Source: Gemmataceae bacterium (lineage in GTDB: Bacteria; Planctomycetota; Planctomycetia; Gemmatales; Gemmataceae). Taken from it: DNA of 5,675 bases. Positions 2,952 to 5,675 of this stretch are shown here, one piece after another. The position numbers and the translations under genes were made by a program. The notes beneath the pieces were generated by a model, which saw only the letters and a program-made list of their open reading frames with translations, did no database searches and was not told the DNA's origin. Location: NCBI GenBank assembly GCA_020847555.1, contig JADLBT010000501.1, positions 1 to 5,675 on the forward strand, in the 5' to 3' direction. Position 1 is the stretch's first letter. Each line of letters begins with the position of its first letter.

Positions 2952-5225
2952 TCAATCGCGACGAGGTTCCTCGCCACCGCCGCCCTCGCGGTGACGCCCG
3001 CGGCCGCCGCCCTCGCGGTGGCCTCCTTCACGATGTCCGCCTTCACGATGTCCGCCTTCACGATGTCCGCCCTCGCGCGGGCCGCCCTCGCGCGGCCTGC
3101 CGCCCTCCCTGGCCGGGGCCGGCTGGCCGCCCCCCGACTGCTCACGCAGCAGCGCCTTGCGGGACAGCTTCACCCGGTCCTGGTCGTCGATGGCGATCAC
3201 CTTGACCTGAAGCCGGTCGCCGACCTTGCACACGTCCTCGACCTTGCCGACGTACTTGTCATCCAGCTCGCTGATGTGGCACAGACCGTCGCGGCCCGGC
3301 AGGATCTCGATGAAGGCGCCGAAGTCCTTGATCGACGTGACGCGCCCCTCGTACACCTTGCCGACCCGCACCTCCTCGGTCAGCGCCTCGACCTTGGCCC
3401 GGGCCGCCTCGGCCCCGGCCGCGGACATGTGGGCGATGCTCACCATGCCGTCGTCGGCGACGTCGAGCTTCGCCCCGGTCGATTCCTGGATGCCCTTGAT
3501 CGTCTTGCCGCCGGGTCCGATAAGCAGACCGATCTTGTCCGGGTTGATGCGGACGGTGATGAGGCGCGGCGCCAGCGGACTTGGCTCGCCGCGCGGGAAG
3601 CGCAGCGTCGTGACGATGTGCTTGAGGATCTCGCGCCGGGCCTCGCGGGCCTGGTCGAGCGTCGCTCGGATGATCTCCTCGTTGATGCCGGCAATCTTGA
3701 GATCGAGCTGGATGCCGGTGATGCCGCGGACCGTGCCGGCGACCTTGAAGTCCATGTCGCCGAAGTGGTCCTCGTCCCCCATGATGTCGGTCAGGAGGGT
3801 GAATCGGTCCTGCTCCTTGACCAGCCCGATCGAGATGCCGGCGACCGGGTCGCTGATCGGCACGCCGGCATCCATCAGCGACAGGGTGCCGCCGCAGACG
3901 CTCGCCATGCTCGACGACCCATTCGACTCGAGGATGTCGCTGACGACGCGGATCGTGTATGGGAACTTCTCGGGGTTCGGGATGACCGGCTTGAGACTGC
4001 GCTCGGCCAGGGCGCCGTGGCCGATCTCGCGCCGGCCGGGTCCGCGGATCGGCCGGCACTCGCCGACGCTGAATGGCGGGAAGTTGTAGTCGAGCATGAA
4101 CTTCTTGCTGTACTCGTCGGCCAGCCCGTCCACGCGCTGCTCGTCGCTGGTCGTGCCGAGGGTGGTCGTCACCAGTGCCTGCGTTTCGCCGCGGGTGAAG
4201 ATGGCCGACCCGTGGGTGCGCGGCAGGACGCCGACCTCGCAGGTGATCTGCCGCAGATCCTTGGGGGTGCGGCCGTCGATCCGCTTGCCCTCGAGGATCA
4301 GGTCGCGCACCACGCGCTCCTCCAGGGCGGCGAAGGCGGCCGACACCTGCTCGGACGTCGGGTCGCCCTCCTTCGGCTCGGCCGGCACCACCTCGGCGAA
4401 GATGCGCTCGCGCAGCTCCTTGATCTTGTCGGCCCGGGCGTGCTTGCCGGCCGTCTGCTTTAGCTCCTTGAATTCGTTGTAGTAGCGCTGCGTGAGAATC
4501 GCCGCGGCCGGGTTGGCCGGCGAGGCGGCGGGGGTTTCCTTGACCGGCAGGCCGACCTGGCGGCGCAGCTGCTCGACGAGATCCACGATCTTGACGATCT
4601 GCTCGTGGGCGAACAGACTCGCCGAAACCATGTTCTCCTCGGACATCTCGCGGGCGAACCCCTCGATCATGGTGATCGCGTTGCGGGTGCCGGAGACGAC
4701 GAGGTCAAGGTCGCTCTCCTCGAGCTGGGAGTGGGTCGGCATGACGAGGAACTCGTTGCCGATCCGGCCGATGCGGATGGACCCCGTCGGTTCCAGGAAC
4801 GGGATGTGCGAAACGTGCAGCGCGGCACTGGAGCCGATCATCGACAGGATGTCGGGGTCGTTCTCGCGGTCGGCGGACAGGACGGCCGCCATCACCTGCA
4901 CCTCGCGCCGGTAGTCGGCTGGGAACAGGGGGCGGATGGGGCGGTCGATCAGCCGGGAGGTGAGGATCTCCTTGGTGGTCGGGCGGCCCTCCCGCTTGAT
5001 GAACCCGCCGGGGAACTTGCCGGCGGCGTAGGTCTTCTCGCGGTAATCGACGACGAGGGGGAAGAAATCCCGCCGCTCGTCGGCCTCGCCCTCAACGGCG
5101 GCCACCAGGGTAACGGTGTCGCCCAGCTGCACCAGAACGGCGCCGTGGGCCTGCCTGGCCACTTTTCCGGTTTCGATGCTCAGAGTGTGGGCGCCCAGCG
5201 TACATTCAACACGACTTGCCGGCAC
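2952..5225 (-). CDS. pnp: Polynucleotide phosphorylase (PNPase)
   Basis: PNPase degrades RNA 3' to 5' by phosphorolysis, releasing nucleoside diphosphates, and can run in reverse to add tails. It works as a ring-shaped trimer, often in the RNA degradosome. The 757-residue chain shows the full family order. The first RNase PH domain is at about 10-150 (IETGKVARQAHGAV; RRDFFPLVVDYREK at 51-64). A helical linker follows. The second RNase PH domain is at about 315-540, with RREIGHGALA, SNGSSSMASVCGG and GDEDHFGDMDF. Asp484 and Asp490 match the catalytic pair of E. coli Asp486/Asp492. A KH domain with IGPGGK is at 569-574, and an S1 domain is at about 620-690. Odd feature: residues from about 697 form a Gly/Arg/His/Glu-rich tail with GGHRE repeats. 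Start: GTG at 5225, with GAGGA 7 nt upstream; the frame stays open to 5285, but those 20 residues are not PNPase-like and overlap the spacer. It lies 75 nt after rpsO, the conserved arrangement. Confidence 0.98.
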   Translation of the reverse strand: MPASRVECTLGAHTLSIETGKVARQAHGAVLVQLGDTVTLVAAVEGEADERRDFFPLVVDYREKTYAAGKFPGGFIKREGRPTTKEILTSRLIDRPIRPLFPADYRREVQVMAAVLSADRENDPDILSMIGSSAALHVSHIPFLEPTGSIRIGRIGNEFLVMPTHSQLEESDLDLVVSGTRNAITMIEGFAREMSEENMVSASLFAHEQIVKIVDLVEQLRRQVGLPVKETPAASPANPAAAILTQRYYNEFKELKQTAGKHARADKIKELRERIFAEVVPAEPKEGDPTSEQVSAAFAALEERVVRDLILEGKRIDGRTPKDLRQITCEVGVLPRTHGSAIFTRGETQALVTTTLGTTSDEQRVDGLADEYSKKFMLDYNFPPFSVGECRPIRGPGRREIGHGALAERSLKPVIPNPEKFPYTIRVVSDILESNGSSSMASVCGGTLSLMDAGVPISDPVAGISIGLVKEQDRFTLLTDIMGDEDHFGDMDFKVAGTVRGITGIQLDLKIAGINEEIIRATLDQAREARREILKHIVTTLRFPRGEPSPLAPRLITVRINPDKIGLLIGPGGKTIKGIQESTGAKLDVADDGMVSIAHMSAAGAEAARAKVEALTEEVRVGKVYEGRVTSIKDFGAFIEILPGRDGLCHISELDDKYVGKVEDVCKVGDRLQVKVIAIDDQDRVKLSRKALLREQSGGGQPAPAREGGRPREGGPREGGHREGGHREGGHREGGHREGGGRGRHREGGGGEEPRRD
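3026..3070 (-). repeat. Three exact 15-nt repeats in the PNPase tail
   Basis: Three contiguous identical copies of cttcacgatgtccgc (plus-strand reading) encode GHREG/GGHRE units on the minus strand. They use GGA, CAT, CGT and GAA, while flanking units of the same peptide use the GC-ending GGC, CAC, CGC and GAG. This suggests a recent expansion from one unit. Confidence 0.9.
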
Positions 5226-5232
5226 GGTACTT

Positions 5233-5237
5233 TCCTC
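5233..5237 (-). promoter_or_regulatory. Shine-Dalgarno that sets the pnp GTG start
   Basis: On the minus strand GAGGA sits 7 nt before GTG at 5225. A nearby ATG (5239-5237) is out of frame. The site, together with homology beginning at RVECTLGAHTLSIETG, fixes the start. Confidence 0.75.
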
Positions 5238-5300
5238 ATCTTGCCGGCAGGGACGTTCGCGGAGGCAGGTGAAGGCGAGAGGCACACGGACCCGGACGGA

Positions 5301-5570
5301 TTACTTGCGCAGCCCGAGTCGGCCGATGACGGACAGGTAGCGGTTGCGGTCCTTGTTGCGCAGGTACGTCAACAGGCTGGACCGCTTGCTGACCATCATC
5401 AGCAGGCCACGGCGAGACGCATGGTCTTTCTTGTGGGTGCGCAGGTGCTCGGTCAGCTCGGTGATTCGAGCCGTGAGCAGAGCAATTTGCACTTCGGGGG
5501 AACCGGTGTCGGTAGGTTCGCGCCGGAACTGATCGATGATATCCGTTTTGCGGTCCTTCGTGATTGCCAT
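5301..5570 (-). CDS. rpsO: 30S ribosomal protein S15
   Basis: S15 binds the central domain of 16S rRNA early in 30S assembly and helps form an intersubunit bridge with 23S rRNA. The 89-residue product has the same length as E. coli S15 and all its landmarks: [16 protein letters not shown] (21-36), the rRNA-contacting [12 protein letters not shown] (45-56, with His46, Asp49 and Ser52) and the terminal [13 protein letters not shown] (78-89). The ATG at 5570 is chosen because [12 protein letters not shown] aligns with the family N-terminus; the frame is open to a GTG at 5585, but that codon overlaps the Shine-Dalgarno. The gene is followed after 75 nt by pnp, a pairing conserved across many bacteria. 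The spacer has no clear hairpin like the terminator or RNase III site of E. coli. In several bacteria S15 represses its own mRNA through a leader structure; the leader here may fold in two ways (see findings). Confidence 0.98.
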   Translation of the reverse strand: MAITKDRKTDIIDQFRREPTDTGSPEVQIALLTARITELTEHLRTHKKDHASRRGLLMMVSKRSSLLTYLRNKDRNRYLSVIGRLGLRK

Positions 5571-5583
5571 CTCGGTTCTCACC

Positions 5584-5589
5584 ACCTCC
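5584..5589 (-). promoter_or_regulatory. rpsO Shine-Dalgarno, unusually far from the start
   Basis: On the minus strand GGAGGT lies 13 nt before the ATG at 5570, longer than the usual 5-9 nt. It is also part of a possible hairpin (CTCCGGCGGAG, 5586-5596) that would hide it. Confidence 0.6.
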
Positions 5590-5592
5590 GCC

Positions 5593-5604
5593 GGAGACGT
5601 CTCC
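5593..5604 (-). promoter_or_regulatory. Palindrome in the rpsO leader
   Basis: GGAGACGTCTCC is a perfect 12-nt palindrome just upstream of the rpsO Shine-Dalgarno. As RNA it gives GGAG-ACGU-CUCC. Its CUCC half could instead pair with the GGAG of the Shine-Dalgarno, so the two structures exclude each other. It might also be a DNA operator. Confidence 0.4.
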
Positions 5605-5621
5605 TGCCATGTCTTTCGAGA

Positions 5622-5650
5622 CTGTTACAACTGCCTCTGGTTTTAGTGAA
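5622..5650 (-). promoter_or_regulatory. Possible sigma-70 promoter for rpsO-pnp
   Basis: On the minus strand TTCACT (5650-5645) is a four-of-six match to TTGACA. It is followed after 15 nt by TGTAAC (5629-5624), or after 17 nt by TAACAG (5627-5622). The stretch is AT-richer than its surroundings and correctly placed upstream of rpsO. The match is weak. Confidence 0.3.
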
Positions 5651-5675
5651 TGTAGCAGTCGATGACGAGATTGCA

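Noticed and set aside
2456..3145. Minus-strand frame with ADIVK repeats
   Set aside because: It is the PNPase tail repeat read in another frame and runs beyond pnp through the hairpins. The RNase PH/KH/S1 frame is the real one.
2679..4463. 594-codon open frame on the plus strand across pnp
   Set aside because: It is antisense to PNPase, which has unmistakable domain motifs. The plus-strand product is Ala/Arg/Asp-rich with no recognisable motif, as expected from high-GC third-position bias.
5226..5285. 20-residue N-terminal extension of PNPase
   Set aside because: A good Shine-Dalgarno precedes the internal GTG at 5225 and family similarity starts there. The extension would lie in the rpsO-pnp spacer.

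Overview
The window is high-GC bacterial DNA that most resembles a Gemmataceae-like planctomycete. The lineage call is an inference. It rests on high GC, very small Lys/Asp/Glu-rich lipoproteins with Gly-Cys lipoboxes, an ECF sigma / zinc-finger anti-sigma pair, and a PNPase with a long Gly/Arg/His/Glu-rich tail. No rRNA, tRNA, CRISPR array, transposase or integrase is visible.

Layout. (1) Positions 76-1345, minus strand: an ECF-type sigma-70 factor followed by its membrane-anchored HxxxCxxC (ZAS) anti-sigma factor, overlapping by 11 nt with a strong Shine-Dalgarno inside the sigma gene. (2) Positions 1346-1714: a divergent intergenic region with no gene. It holds a GGGAATAA-containing motif facing each way, a candidate for control by the local sigma factor. 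(3) Positions 1715-2821, plus strand: three very small predicted lipoproteins in a row. The first carries a near-perfect tandem array of Lys/Asp/Glu/Gly hexapeptides. The first two share the same 11-nt leader GAAAGGACGGT. A good intrinsic terminator follows the second. The third ends directly against a perfect 17-bp inverted repeat. (4) Positions 2824-2928: two large hairpins back to back between convergent genes; the second is the likely 3' end of the pnp transcript. (5) Positions 2952-5570, minus strand: the conserved rpsO-pnp pair (ribosomal protein S15 and polynucleotide phosphorylase), with part of its promoter and leader region at the right edge.

How the parts may work together. rpsO-pnp is a housekeeping translation and RNA-turnover operon. 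The sigma/anti-sigma pair is a membrane-to-nucleus-type signalling module in bacterial form: the anti-sigma holds the sigma factor at the inner membrane until a signal releases it. The lipoproteins upstream on the opposite strand are plausible targets because of the shared motif, but this is untested. I do not see a clearly new enzymatic system. The most unusual content is low-complexity and structural: the lysine-rich lipoprotein repeat, the PNPase tail repeat with aberrant codons, the paired palindromes, and a possible switching hairpin over the rpsO ribosome-binding site.
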